A DNA stretch of 64,000 nucleotides from Kitasatospora aureofaciens (GCA_000720845.1 JODU01000009.1:1-64000); one strand, 5' to 3'; counted from the stretch's first letter, positions 25,037-33,948 are shown. Program-made: numbers and translations. The notes: generated from the letters alone by a model not told the origin.

Positions 25037-25052
25037 TGTGACTTGAGTCACA
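25037..25052. promoter_or_regulatory. Crp-like binding site upstream of cdgB
   Basis: TGTGACTTGAGTCACA is a perfect two-fold palindrome with arms TGTGACT/AGTCACA. It matches both the enterobacterial TGTGA-N6-TCACA and the Streptomyces GTG-N6-GNCAC pattern. Confidence 0.65.
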
Positions 25053-25066
25053 AGGGGCGGTAATTG

Positions 25067-25081
25067 TTGACCCTGTGTACC
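25067..25081 (+). promoter_or_regulatory. BldD-type box upstream of cdgB
   Basis: TTGACCCTGTGTACC fits the BldD consensus nTnACnCwGnGTnAn at eight of nine fixed positions (the last A is C). cdgB is a known BldD target in S. coelicolor, which supports the assignment. Confidence 0.7.
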
Positions 25082-25191
25082 GAGTGGGGAGCGCACTGTG
25101 ATTCAGTGGCGGGGAACCTGCAAGGGCACCATCAGTAAAGGCGCCGAAGAGAACCCTTGATTCACTGCGAGGTCTCGGGGGGAGGGCGAGC

Positions 25192-26856
25192 ATGGAGACC
25201 GACTCGGAGCCCTATGTCCGCCTTGCGTCCCTGCGTCAACTGCACCAGGCCATGGCCGACATGAACAAGGCCCGCAGCCTGGCCGACACCCTGCAGGCCG
25301 TCGCCGACGGCGTCGTCCAGGCCCTCGGGTACGAGCTGGCTTGCGTCAACCTGGTCGGCCCCGACGGCGATCTCGTCGTCGCCGCCTTCGCGGGCAACCC
25401 GGCCGCCGAGGCGCTCATCACGGGCCGCTCGGGCTCCCGGGAGTCCTGGGACCGGCGCCTGAACATGGGCGAGCAGTGGGGCGACCTGATCTTCATACCC
25501 CACACCGAGGGCTGGGTCCTCGACGACGACGACGTCCCGCAGTGGTACACCGACGGGCCCGCGCCCCGCTTCGAGGACGAGTGGCACCCCTCGGACCGGC
25601 TCTTCGCCCCGATGTACGCGCCGGGCCCGCAGGGCGGCGGCAACAGCGGCGAGCTGATCGGCGTCCTTTCCGTGGACCGCCCGCGCAACGGCCGCCGCCC
25701 CGGTGCCTGGGGCCGCGAGGCTTTGCAGATGTACGCGTTCCAGGCCGCCATCGCGATCAGCAACGCCCGGCTCCGCTCCAACATGCAGCGCGCCCTGGTC
25801 CGCCTGGAGCGCGACCAGCAGGCGCTCAGGGCCAGCGAGGAGAGCTTCCGGCAGGCCTTCGAGTACGCCCCCTCCGGCATGGCCATCGCCGAGATGGGCG
25901 GCGACCAGCACGGCCGCATCCTGCGCACCAACGACGCGCTGTGCCGGCTGCTGGGCCGCCGCGCCTCCGCGATGCGCCGCTACGCCTTCTCCGACCTGGT
26001 GCACCCCGAGGACATCGGCACCCTGCTGCGCACCTCCGCCGAGGGCGGCCGGGCCGAGCTGCGCCTGGGCCGCCGCGACGGCACCTACGTCTGGGTCTCG
26101 CTCCGCAACAGCGTCGTCGCGGACGCCGCCGACGGGCCGCGCTTCCTGCTCACCCACGTCGAGGACATAGAGGAGCGCAAGCGCCGCGAGCTGCAGCTCG
26201 CCCACCGCGCCTCCCACGACTCCCTCACCGGCCTGCCGAACAGCGCCGAGCTGCGCTCCCGGCTGGCCGCCCGGCTGTGCCAGCGCCCGCAGTCCTCGCA
26301 CGCGGCCGTGGCCGACGCCATGGACGCCGCCTACGGGCACTCCGCCGTGTTCGACTCCGGCGGCCACAGCTTCGACTTCGGCGCCGCCGCGGAGCCGTAC
26401 GGGGCCTTCGACCACCACGTGCACGCCGTGGCGCCCGCGGACGGGCGCGACGACGGCACCAAGGGGCTCGCGGTCCTCTTCTGCGACCTGGACGGCTTCA
26501 AGTCGATCAACGACCGGTTCGGGCACAACGCGGGCGACGCCGTGCTGATCGAGGTCGCCCGGCGGCTCAGCGGCGGTGTCCGCGACGGCGACACGGTGGC
26601 CCGGCTCGGCGGCGACGAGTTCGTGATCCTCGCCAACGGGCTCGGCCGGGCCGACGCCCAGGACCTCGCCGCACGGCTGCGGGGCGAGATCATCCAGCCG
26701 ATCCGGGCCGAGGGCCGGGCCGTCCGCGTGGGCGCCAGCTTCGGCATCGGCTGGGCCCACTGCGGGATGACGGCGGACGAGGTCCTGAAGTCGGCTGACG
26801 AACGGATGTACGTCGAGAAACGATCTCGTCCCAAACAGCACCGCCGAGCCGGATGA
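25192..26856 (+). CDS. cdgB: Diguanylate cyclase, GAF-PAS-GGDEF (CdgB-like)
   Basis: A 554-residue soluble enzyme making cyclic di-GMP from GTP. A GAF-like domain spans about 10-200, a coiled segment and PAS/PAC domain 200-330 (FRQAFEYAPSGMAIAE, DGTYVWVSLRNSV), and the GGDEF domain 335-550. The active site is LGGDEFVIL near 472, and the allosteric I-site RDGD lies five residues before it, so product inhibition is expected. An insertion of about 70 residues, rich in His, Ala and acidic residues, splits the GGDEF domain between DSLTGLPN and FCDLDGFKSIN. In Streptomyces, c-di-GMP acts through BldD to block sporulation. Crp-like and BldD-like sites lie upstream. Confidence 0.95.
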   Translation: METDSEPYVRLASLRQLHQAMADMNKARSLADTLQAVADGVVQALGYELACVNLVGPDGDLVVAAFAGNPAAEALITGRSGSRESWDRRLNMGEQWGDLIFIPHTEGWVLDDDDVPQWYTDGPAPRFEDEWHPSDRLFAPMYAPGPQGGGNSGELIGVLSVDRPRNGRRPGAWGREALQMYAFQAAIAISNARLRSNMQRALVRLERDQQALRASEESFRQAFEYAPSGMAIAEMGGDQHGRILRTNDALCRLLGRRASAMRRYAFSDLVHPEDIGTLLRTSAEGGRAELRLGRRDGTYVWVSLRNSVVADAADGPRFLLTHVEDIEERKRRELQLAHRASHDSLTGLPNSAELRSRLAARLCQRPQSSHAAVADAMDAAYGHSAVFDSGGHSFDFGAAAEPYGAFDHHVHAVAPADGRDDGTKGLAVLFCDLDGFKSINDRFGHNAGDAVLIEVARRLSGGVRDGDTVARLGGDEFVILANGLGRADAQDLAARLRGEIIQPIRAEGRAVRVGASFGIGWAHCGMTADEVLKSADERMYVEKRSRPKQHRRAG

Positions 26857-26977
26857 TCAGCAGGTCAGCGCCTTGATGCGGTCTGAGTCACCCGTTTGGG
26901 TCAGCTGGAGCGGGTAGGCTCGCCATCTCACACATCCGTACCGCACCACGCACCGCATCTGGTTAGGAGACCTAGGG

Positions 26978-27967
26978 ATGACGCCCGGCAACAACGGCGC
27001 GAGCACGCCCGAGGACGACGACCCCTTCGGCTACCTCTACGCCGACGGGCAGGCCAACGGGGCCCAGCCGCCGTCCGGTGGCTACGGCTACCCGAACTCG
27101 GTCAACCGGGTGCGTCCCGTCGGCACACGGCAGTACGGCGCACCGCAGGGCCAGGGCGCGCAGACCGCCGCCTACGGCCAGGCCGCCCCGCCCCAGCAGG
27201 GCGCCTACGGCCAGCCGCAGGGGGCGTACGGGCAGCCGAACGCGCACTACGCCGCGCCGGAGACCTTCCCCGGCGGTGGCGGTCCCGGGGGTCCGCAGCA
27301 GCCGTCGGGGCACGGCGGGGGCGGCGGACGCCGCGGTCCGAACACCAAGGGTCTGCTGATCGGTGCGGTGGCGGTCGTCGCCGCGGTGGTCATCGGCATC
27401 GCCGTGGCCATGACCAGCAGCGGCTCCGACGACGACAAGGGCGGCGACGAGGCGGGCGGCGACACCGCGCCCACCCAGTCCGCGAGCACCGGGCCGAGCC
27501 CGTCGGCGAGCGAGGGCGGCGACGACGAGGACGTCGAGCTGCCCTCCGTCGAGGCCAAGGCGATGCGGCTGGGCGGCGCGGCCTCCCTCGCCTCGGACGT
27601 GGAGGGCGCCCAGTCGGACGGCGGCGTCTACGTGGCCAACCTCAACCAGCCGGGCGCCTCGGTCACCTGGACGGTGAACGGCATTCCCGACGACGGCCTC
27701 TACACCCTCTTCACCACCTACAGCGCGGCCGGCGAGGACCAGTCGATGACCCTCACGGTCAACGGCAAGGAGTTCGGCAGCAAGCTGAACCTGGGCAACT
27801 TCGCGGGCGCCAAGGACGGCGACTTCGCCAAGGGCTGGACCAAGACCTACGCCTGGCCCACCCTCAACAAGGGCACCAACACCATCACGCTGTCCTGCGC
27901 CGACGGCGACAAGTGCAACGTCCTGCTGGACCAGTTCTCCCTGAAGAAGGGCCAGGTCAAGGACTAG
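26978..27967 (+). CDS. Membrane-anchored CBM35-like carbohydrate-binding protein
   Basis: A 329-residue protein. The first 115 residues are a Gln/Gly/Tyr-rich cytoplasmic tail with repeats such as QGAYGQPQGAYGQP. One membrane helix follows (GLLIGAVAVVAAVVIGIAVA), then an acidic Ser/Thr linker and a C-terminal beta-sandwich of about 130 residues resembling CBM6/CBM35 (ASVTWTVNGIPDDGLYTLF, TLTVNGKEF, NTITLSC..CNVLLDQFSL). It should display a sugar-binding domain outside the cell. No catalytic domain is present. Confidence 0.85.
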   Translation: MTPGNNGASTPEDDDPFGYLYADGQANGAQPPSGGYGYPNSVNRVRPVGTRQYGAPQGQGAQTAAYGQAAPPQQGAYGQPQGAYGQPNAHYAAPETFPGGGGPGGPQQPSGHGGGGGRRGPNTKGLLIGAVAVVAAVVIGIAVAMTSSGSDDDKGGDEAGGDTAPTQSASTGPSPSASEGGDDEDVELPSVEAKAMRLGGAASLASDVEGAQSDGGVYVANLNQPGASVTWTVNGIPDDGLYTLFTTYSAAGEDQSMTLTVNGKEFGSKLNLGNFAGAKDGDFAKGWTKTYAWPTLNKGTNTITLSCADGDKCNVLLDQFSLKKGQVKD

Positions 27968-27985
27968 GGCCCGGTCGGCGGGCCC
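27967..27985. terminator. Short GC hairpin after CBM gene
   Basis: Arms GGGCCCG and CGGGCCC with a five-base loop directly after the stop codon; a plausible terminator between convergent genes, without a U tract. Confidence 0.4.
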
Positions 27986-28034
27986 CGGTTCGCCAGGCCC
28001 CGGTGGCCAGGCCCGGTCCGTCAGGCCCGGTCCG

Positions 28035-28967
28035 TCAGGCCGCGCCCGCCTCCGCGGTCACCGCGACGCCGCGTCCGAGCAGCTCCTCGTATGCCGCCCG
28101 GTCGAACTCGCCGGCCACCGGTGCCAGCACCGTCGCCGCCGACAGGGCGACCGCGCGGGCCAGCCGGTCCGGCCAGGGCAGGTGCTCCACCAGGCCGGAG
28201 AGCAGCCCCGCGACCGCCGAGTCGCCCGCGCCGGTCGGGTTGCCGCGGACGTGGGCCGGCGGGGCGGCGCGCCAGCGGCCCTCCGGGGTCACCGCGAGCA
28301 GGCCCTCGGCGCCCAGCGAGGCGACCACCGAGCGGGCACCGCGGCGCCGGGCGGCCTGCGCGGCACGCTGCGGCTCGTGCGAGCCGGTCAGCTCGGCCAG
28401 CTCGTCGGCGTTCGGCTTGATCAGGTCCGGGCGGGCGGCGAGCCCCCGCCGCAGCGGCTCCCCGCTGGTGTCGAGCAGCACCGGCACGCCCGCGGCACGC
28501 GCGGCACGCACCAGCCCGGCGTACGCGCCCACCGGGACGCCCGGCGGCAGGCTGCCGCACAGGGCCACCGCGGCGGCGCCGGTCAGCAGGTCCTCGTACG
28601 TCTCCTGGAAGGCGTTCCACTCGGCGGGCGCGACGGCCGGGCCCGGCTCGTTGAGCTGGGTGGTGTCGCCGGTGCGCTCGTCGACGACGGCGATGGTGCG
28701 CCGCGTCGCCCCCGCGACGGGCACGAGCGCGTCGGTCACCCCGCGCACGCCGGTCAGCCCCTCGCGCACGACGCCCCCGGTGGTGCCGCCCGCGAAGCCG
28801 GTGACCGTCACCTCGTGTCCGAGGGCCGCCAGCACCCGGGCCACGTTCAGCCCCTTGCCGCCGGGCCGCTCGGTCACCTCGGTCACCCGGTGGGAGGCGT
28901 GGGGCCTGAGGCCCTGGACGCGGTAGGTGATGTCGAGCGCGGTGTTGAGAGTGACGGTGAGGATCAC
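28035..28967 (-). CDS. PfkB-family sugar kinase (1-phosphofructokinase/tagatose-6-P kinase type)
   Basis: A 310-residue ribokinase-fold kinase. It begins ILTVTLNTALDITY, has the substrate motif RPGGKGLNVARVLAALGHEV, and the PfkB C-terminal signature NPTGAGDSAVAGLLSG with its catalytic aspartate. This subfamily phosphorylates sugar phosphates such as fructose-1-P or tagatose-6-P. It follows nagA on the same strand after 143 bases, which suggests use in amino-sugar catabolism. GTG at 28967 is preceded by GGAGGT, an excellent ribosome site. Confidence 0.9.
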   Translation of the reverse strand: MILTVTLNTALDITYRVQGLRPHASHRVTEVTERPGGKGLNVARVLAALGHEVTVTGFAGGTTGGVVREGLTGVRGVTDALVPVAGATRRTIAVVDERTGDTTQLNEPGPAVAPAEWNAFQETYEDLLTGAAAVALCGSLPPGVPVGAYAGLVRAARAAGVPVLLDTSGEPLRRGLAARPDLIKPNADELAELTGSHEPQRAAQAARRRGARSVVASLGAEGLLAVTPEGRWRAAPPAHVRGNPTGAGDSAVAGLLSGLVEHLPWPDRLARAVALSAATVLAPVAGEFDRAAYEELLGRGVAVTAEAGAA

Positions 28968-29110
28968 CGTGCCGACCTCCCCCGATCGTGTGCGGCTGAA
29001 TGTGCCCGCGGAGCTGTGCCCCACGACACGATCATGCCAAACGGCGGGCGGTCGGCCCAGCCCCCCGGGTCGGCCGTCACCGGCAGACCCCGGGCGGACT
29101 CGGGGACGGA

Positions 29111-30256
29111 TCAGCCCAGTTGGGGATCGACCACCCATTCGCCCCGGCGCATCACACCCACCAGGTCGAAGGCGTCGTCCAGGACCACCAGGTCGGCGTC
29201 CTTGCCGGGCTCCAGCGAGCCGATCCGGTCGTCCAGGCCCAGCAGCCGCGCCGGGTTGGCGGAGATCGCGGCGACGACGTCCCCGACGGGCAGTCGGTCC
29301 ACCGTCACCGCCCGCTTGAAGGCGCGGTCCAGGGTGAGCGTGGAGCCCGCGATCGAGCCGCCCTCCACCAGCCGGGCCACGCCGTCCGCGACCTCGACCT
29401 CCATCGGGCCCAGCAGATAGCGGCCGTCGCCGAAGCCGGCCGCGTCCATCGCGTCGGTGATGAAGGCGACCCGGGCGGCACCCGCGTGGTGGAAGGCCAG
29501 CTGGAGCGCGGCCGGGTGCAGATGCGTGCCGTCGTTGATCAGCTCGACGGTGATCCGCTCGTCCTCCAGCAGCGCCGTGATCGGCCCCGGGGCGCGGTGG
29601 CCGACCGGGGGCATCGCGTTGAACAGGTGCGTGGCGACGGTGGCGCCCGCGTCGATGGCCTGCACGGTCTGCTCGTACGTCGCGTCGGTGTGCCCGACGG
29701 CCGCGATCACGCCGTGCTCGACGAGCAGCCGTACGGAGTCCAGGCCGCCCGGCAGCTCGGTCGCCAGCGTCATCATCTTCGTGTGGCCGTGCGCCGCGTC
29801 GACCAGCTTGCGCACCTCCGCCGGGTCCGGGGCGCGCAGCAGCTGCTCGTCGTGCGCGCCCTTGCGGCACGGCGAGATGAACGGCCCCTCGAAGTGGATG
29901 CCAACGATGTCGCCCTGCTGCGCCAGCTCGGCGAGCATCCCGGCGTGCCGGGCGAGGAAGTCCAGATCACCGGTGACGGCGGAGGCGACCACCGTGGTGG
30001 TGCCGTGCCTGCGGTGGGTCTCGACGCCGCCCAGGATCTCCTCGGCGGTGCCGCCGGCGAAGGACGCTCCGCCGCCGCCGTGGTTGTGGATGTCGACGAA
30101 GCCGGGGACCACCCAGTGGCCCGACACGTCGACGGTCTCGGCCTGCGGGGGAGCCGTGTCCGCGATCCGCGTGCCGTCGACGATCACGCGGCCGTCGTCC
30201 ACGGTCCCGGTGGGCAGTACCACCCGGGCACCGGCGAGAACCTTGCTTGGGGCCAT
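29111..30256 (-). CDS. nagA: N-acetylglucosamine-6-phosphate deacetylase
   Basis: A 381-residue amidohydrolase converting GlcNAc-6-P to GlcN-6-P and acetate in the cytoplasm. Metal and catalytic residues are visible: DIHNHGGGG, HFEGPFIS (Glu), GHTDA (His), THLFNAM (His) and the catalytic aspartate in FITDAMDA. The ATG overlaps the nagK stop by one base (TGATG at 30254-30258), so the two are one operon. DasR sites upstream of nagK are expected to repress it in the absence of GlcN-6-P-type inducers. Confidence 0.96.
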   Translation of the reverse strand: MAPSKVLAGARVVLPTGTVDDGRVIVDGTRIADTAPPQAETVDVSGHWVVPGFVDIHNHGGGGASFAGGTAEEILGGVETHRRHGTTTVVASAVTGDLDFLARHAGMLAELAQQGDIVGIHFEGPFISPCRKGAHDEQLLRAPDPAEVRKLVDAAHGHTKMMTLATELPGGLDSVRLLVEHGVIAAVGHTDATYEQTVQAIDAGATVATHLFNAMPPVGHRAPGPITALLEDERITVELINDGTHLHPAALQLAFHHAGAARVAFITDAMDAAGFGDGRYLLGPMEVEVADGVARLVEGGSIAGSTLTLDRAFKRAVTVDRLPVGDVVAAISANPARLLGLDDRIGSLEPGKDADLVVLDDAFDLVGVMRRGEWVVDPQLG

Positions 30257-31257
30257 CAGGTGGTTACCTCCGGGGGAGTCGCGGCCGTGGCGGCCGTGGA
30301 AGCTGTGGACGTCGGAGCAGCGGGAGCAGTCGGAGCGGCGGTGTCGAGCAGGTCCCAGGCGATCAGCCCGGCACCCAGGCAACCGGCGGTGTCCCCGAGT
30401 GCGGCGGGGACGATCTCCGGCAGTTTCTGGAAGGTGACGCGCCGCCGGACGGCGTCCCGCAGCGGTGAGAACAAGGTTTCCCCGGCCTCGGCGAGGCCGC
30501 CACCGATGATCAGGACGCGGGGGTCCAGCAGGGTGAGCGCGGTGACCAGCCCGTCGGCGAGCGCGTCCACGGCGTCCTGCCACACGGCGAGCGCGCGGGC
30601 GTCCCCGGACTCGACGGCCTTGGCGCAGTCGGCGGCGTCCGCCGCCGGGTCGCCGCAGACCTGAGCCCACGCCTGGCTGACCGCCGACGCGGACGCGAAC
30701 CGCTCCAGGCAGCCACGCTGTCCGCACGGACAGGGGAGGCCGCCGGGACGTACGACGACATGGCCGATCTCGCCCGCGAAGCCGTGGGCGCCCGCCTCGA
30801 CCCGGCCGTCGATGCCGATGGCGCCCGCGATCCCGGTGCCCAGCGGCACGAACAGGAACCGGTCGGCCCCCCGCCCGGCACCGATGCGGCCCTCGGCGAG
30901 CCCGCCGGTGCGCACGTCGTGGCCGAGGGCGACCGGGATTCCGCCGAGCCGCTCGCCGAGCAGCGTCCGCAGCGGTACGTCGCGCCAGCCGAGGTTGGCC
31001 GCGTACACGGCGACGCCCTCCTCGGGGTCGACGATGCCGGGGACGGCGACACCGGCGGCGCCGGCCGGCTCGCCGAACCGGTCCGCGCCGTAGGCACGCA
31101 GCTCGGCGGCGAAGTCCAGGATGCCCGCGACGACCGCCTCGGGTCCCCGCTCGCGGCCGGTCGCCCGGCGTGCCTGGTGCAGCAGTTCGCCCCCAGGTCC
31201 CGCCAGGGCGGCCTTCATCCCGGTGCCGCCCACATCGAGGGCGATGACATGTCTCAC
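30256..31257 (-). CDS. nagK: ROK-family N-acetylglucosamine kinase
   Basis: A 333-residue ROK kinase. The phosphate loop is ALDVGGTGMKAAL, the ROK signature with GlcNAc-binding histidine and zinc cluster is EIGHVVVRP to CPCGQRGCLE, and the catalytic acid is in LGHDVRTGGLAE. It phosphorylates cytoplasmic GlcNAc at C6, feeding nagA. The C-terminal 25 residues are an Ala/Thr/Pro tail. GTG at 31257. Two dre-like elements lie within 61 bases upstream, matching known DasR control of nagKA. Confidence 0.93.
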   Translation of the reverse strand: MRHVIALDVGGTGMKAALAGPGGELLHQARRATGRERGPEAVVAGILDFAAELRAYGADRFGEPAGAAGVAVPGIVDPEEGVAVYAANLGWRDVPLRTLLGERLGGIPVALGHDVRTGGLAEGRIGAGRGADRFLFVPLGTGIAGAIGIDGRVEAGAHGFAGEIGHVVVRPGGLPCPCGQRGCLERFASASAVSQAWAQVCGDPAADAADCAKAVESGDARALAVWQDAVDALADGLVTALTLLDPRVLIIGGGLAEAGETLFSPLRDAVRRRVTFQKLPEIVPAALGDTAGCLGAGLIAWDLLDTAAPTAPAAPTSTASTAATAATPPEVTT

Positions 31258-31284
31258 GGGGACAGTGTGGCCCGTACACCCGGG

Positions 31285-31300
31285 AGAGGTCTAGTCCACT
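31285..31300. promoter_or_regulatory. DasR-responsive element 1 (dre)
   Basis: AGAGGTCTAGTCCACT matches the dre consensus AGTGGTCTAGACCACT at 14 of 16 positions. It lies between nagK and the divergent sugar-binding lipoprotein, so it may control both. Confidence 0.85.
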
Positions 31301-31302
31301 GT

Positions 31303-31318
31303 GGTGGTGTAGACCTTA
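31303..31318. promoter_or_regulatory. DasR-responsive element 2 (dre)
   Basis: GGTGGTGTAGACCTTA matches the dre consensus at 12 of 16 positions, three bases from the first site. Paired sites suggest cooperative repression. Confidence 0.75.
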
Positions 31319-31366
31319 ATCCGGTAAGCGAACGCGCGAACGAGCAAGTCAGGGTTGGGGAACAGG

Positions 31367-32632
31367 GTGCAGCGGCTTAGGACTGGAACGATCGCGGTGG
31401 TGTCCGCACTGGGCATGACGGCGGTCCTCGGCGGCTGTGGCCTCACCGGCGACTCCGACGGGGTGACCCTGAAGCTGGTCGCCGCCGACTACGGCGACAG
31501 CAAGGACAACAGCTCCCAGAAGTACTGGGACGAGCTGGTCAAGTCCTACGAGGCCAAGAACCCCGATGTGCGGGTGGACGTCACTGTCTACTCCTGGAAC
31601 GACGTCGACCGCAAGGTCCGCGAGCTGGTCGAGGCGGGCAAGGCGCCCGACATGGCGCAGATCGGCGCCTACTCCGACTACGCGGACCAGGACCTGCTCT
31701 ACCGGGCCGACGACGTGCTCTCCATCCCGGTCCAGGCCGACTTCGTCTCCCAGCTGGCCGGCGCGGGCCAGGTCAACGGCGTGCAGTACGGCCTGCCCTT
31801 CGCGGCCTCTACCCGCGTCCTCTTCTACAACAAGACCCTCTTCGACAAGGCCGGGGTCCAGCCGCCCAAGTCCTGGGACGACCTCGCCGAGGCCGCCGAG
31901 GCGCTCAAGGAGAAGGGCGTGAAGTACCCGTACGCCCTGCCGCTCGGCTCCGAGGAGGCGCAGGCCGAGACGATGCAGTGGATGCTCAGCGGCGGGGGCG
32001 GCTACACCGACGACGTCGGCACCTACGCCGTCGACTCCCCGCAGAACGTCACCACCTTCACCTGGCTGCGGGACGAACTGGTCGGCAAGGGCCTCACCGG
32101 GCCGGTCGCCCCCGGCAAGCTCGACCGCGCCGACGCCTTCGCCGCGTTCGCCAACGGGGACGTGGGCATGCTGAACGGCCACCCCTCACTGATGAAGACG
32201 GCCTCCGACAAGGGCGTGAAGTACGGCATGGTGACCACGCCGGGCATCGACGGCGAGAGCAAGAACACCCTCGGCGTCTCCGACTGGATGACGGCCTTCA
32301 GGAAGAACGGCCACCAGGACGAGATCGGCGACTTCCTCGACTTCGTCTACAGCGAGGAGAACGTCCTCGACTTCTCCCGCGAGTACGACCTGCTGCCGGT
32401 GACCACCTCCGCCTCCCAGACCATGAGCACCGCGGCCGAGGACAGGAACCTCAAGCCGTTCCTTGACGAGCTGCTGCTCTCCGAGCTGTACCCGGTCGGC
32501 AAGACGTCCTGGGCCTCGGTCAGCGCGGACGTCAAGAAGCACATCGGCGAGGCGGTCGCCCCCGGCCGCAGCCCCAGGGAGGTCCTCGGGCAGATCCAGG
32601 CGACCGCGATGAAGGCGGGCAGCGCGGAGTAG
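31367..32632 (+). CDS. ABC-transporter sugar-binding lipoprotein (orphan)
   Basis: A 421-residue extracellular solute-binding protein, family 1. The signal peptide MQRLRTGTIAVVSALGMTAV ends at lipobox LGGC. The mature protein has the usual pattern (WDELVKSYEAKNPDVRVDV, YGLPFAASTRVLFYNKTLFD, AFANGDVGMLNGHPSL). GTG at 31367 with GGGG upstream is preferred over TTG at 31355. No permease or ATPase genes follow, so it must use components coded elsewhere. Its promoter region contains the two dre sites, suggesting a chitin- or GlcNAc-derived substrate. Confidence 0.9.
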   Translation: MQRLRTGTIAVVSALGMTAVLGGCGLTGDSDGVTLKLVAADYGDSKDNSSQKYWDELVKSYEAKNPDVRVDVTVYSWNDVDRKVRELVEAGKAPDMAQIGAYSDYADQDLLYRADDVLSIPVQADFVSQLAGAGQVNGVQYGLPFAASTRVLFYNKTLFDKAGVQPPKSWDDLAEAAEALKEKGVKYPYALPLGSEEAQAETMQWMLSGGGGYTDDVGTYAVDSPQNVTTFTWLRDELVGKGLTGPVAPGKLDRADAFAAFANGDVGMLNGHPSLMKTASDKGVKYGMVTTPGIDGESKNTLGVSDWMTAFRKNGHQDEIGDFLDFVYSEENVLDFSREYDLLPVTTSASQTMSTAAEDRNLKPFLDELLLSELYPVGKTSWASVSADVKKHIGEAVAPGRSPREVLGQIQATAMKAGSAE

Positions 32633-32668
32633 CGGCCGCTGTCGGTGGCGGGCGTTACGGTGCCGTAC

Positions 32669-32902
32669 ATGGAACCGGGACAGCTGGCCGAGCGGGAGCG
32701 CCGCATCCTCGCACTGGAACGCCGCGGCTTCTCCGGCCCCGGCGCCAAGGAGCGCGCCATCCGCGAGGAGCTGGGCCTGGCCCCCGTCCGCTACTACCAG
32801 CTCCTCAACGCCCTCCTCGACGACCCCCGCGCCCTGGCGACCGACCCGGTGACGGTCAACCGCCTGCGCCGCGTCCGCGAGTCCCGCCGCGCGGAGCGCT
32901 GA
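32669..32902 (+). CDS. DUF3263 family small HTH-like protein
   Basis: A 77-residue protein starting MEPGQLAERERRILALERRG, rich in Arg, Glu and Leu helices, with YYQLLNALLDDPRALATDPV, the DUF3263 pattern common in actinobacteria. It is predicted to be a small helical, possibly DNA-binding protein. Function unknown. In many actinobacteria it lies near LytR/trehalose genes, and here it precedes otsB. Confidence 0.88.
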   Translation: MEPGQLAERERRILALERRGFSGPGAKERAIREELGLAPVRYYQLLNALLDDPRALATDPVTVNRLRRVRESRRAER

Positions 32903-33063
32903 GGCCGCGCGCCGAGCGGGCCCCCGCGCCGGTTCGTCCGGCGTGCCGTGCGGGAGAGGCAGGTCCCCAGCGGGCCGGTGGTCAACGGGCGCCGGGAGCC
33001 GGCCGGCGGGATGCGGCTCGCGGGCGACGCGTGCGCCCGGGTCCGGCGGGATAGGTTCGCGGT

Positions 33064-33933
33064 ATGGGCAGCCACCAGGACTCCAGCCGAGACGACTCCC
33101 CACACCCCCTGCCGACGCCCGCGACGGCGGCCGGACGCGAGGGGCTCGACGCGATCCTCGCGCGCCCCGGCCGCGCGGTGGTCGCGCTCGACTTCGACGG
33201 CACGCTCGCGCCGATCGTGCCCGACCCCGACCGGGCCCGCGCCCACCCGCAGGCCGTACCGGCGCTCGCGGCCCTGGCCCCGAAGGTCGCCTCGATCGCC
33301 GTGATCACCGGCCGCCCCGCCGAGGTCGCCGTCCACCACGGCGGCTTCGCGGACGTCCCCGGCCTCGACCGCCTCGTCGTCCTCGGCCACTACGGCGCCG
33401 AGCGCTGGGACGCCGCCACCGGCACCCTCACCACGCCCGAACCGCACCCCGGCGTCGCCGCCGTCCGCGCCGAGCTGCCGGGACTGCTGGAGCGGTCCGG
33501 GGCGGCGGAGGGCACCTGGACGGAGGACAAGGGCCACGCGGTCGCCGTCCACACCCGCCGCGCCCCCGACCCGCAGGCCGCCTTCGACGCCCTGCGGGCC
33601 CCCCTCACCGACCTGGCCTCCCGGCACGGCCTGATCGTCGAACCGGGCCGCATGGTCCTCGAACTGCGTCCACCCGGCATGGACAAGGGCGCGGCCCTGC
33701 GCTCGTACGTCCACTCCCTCGACGCCGGTTCCGTCCTCTTCGCCGGGGACGACCTCGGCGACCTCCCGGCCTACGCGGCCGTCGACACCCTCCGCGCCGA
33801 GGGCACCCCGGGGCTCCTGGTCTGCAGCGGCAGCGACGAGGTGACGGAGCTGAGCAAGCGCGCGGACGTCGAGGTGGCCGGTCCGCCCGGAGTGGTGGCC
33901 CTCCTGGCGGCCCTCGCGCACCGGCTGGCCTGA
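33064..33933 (+). CDS. otsB: Trehalose-6-phosphate phosphatase
   Basis: A 289-residue HAD-superfamily phosphatase. Motif I is ALDFDGTLAPIV with the nucleophile and acid aspartates, motif II the ITGRP threonine, motif III the GMDKG lysine, and motif IV GDDLGDLPAY. It completes trehalose synthesis after OtsA, which is coded nearby on the opposite strand, separated only by a small lipoprotein gene. The first 20 residues are a disordered tail. Confidence 0.93.
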   Translation: MGSHQDSSRDDSPHPLPTPATAAGREGLDAILARPGRAVVALDFDGTLAPIVPDPDRARAHPQAVPALAALAPKVASIAVITGRPAEVAVHHGGFADVPGLDRLVVLGHYGAERWDAATGTLTTPEPHPGVAAVRAELPGLLERSGAAEGTWTEDKGHAVAVHTRRAPDPQAAFDALRAPLTDLASRHGLIVEPGRMVLELRPPGMDKGAALRSYVHSLDAGSVLFAGDDLGDLPAYAAVDTLRAEGTPGLLVCSGSDEVTELSKRADVEVAGPPGVVALLAALAHRLA

Positions 33934-33948
33934 GACAAGGTCACGGAC

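Larger units (their letters stand above)
24869..25191. promoter_or_regulatory. cdgB upstream region
   Basis: These 323 bases between the divergent flavin reductase and cdgB contain no gene I can support. The stretch 24990-25080 is unusually AT-rich for this genome and carries a Crp-like palindrome and a BldD-like box. Confidence 0.6.

Noticed and set aside
27986..28034. Short repeats of caggcccggtccgt between convergent genes
   Set aside because: Only two or three imperfect copies in a 50-base spacer; no sign of a mobile or regulatory element beyond ordinary GC-rich spacer.
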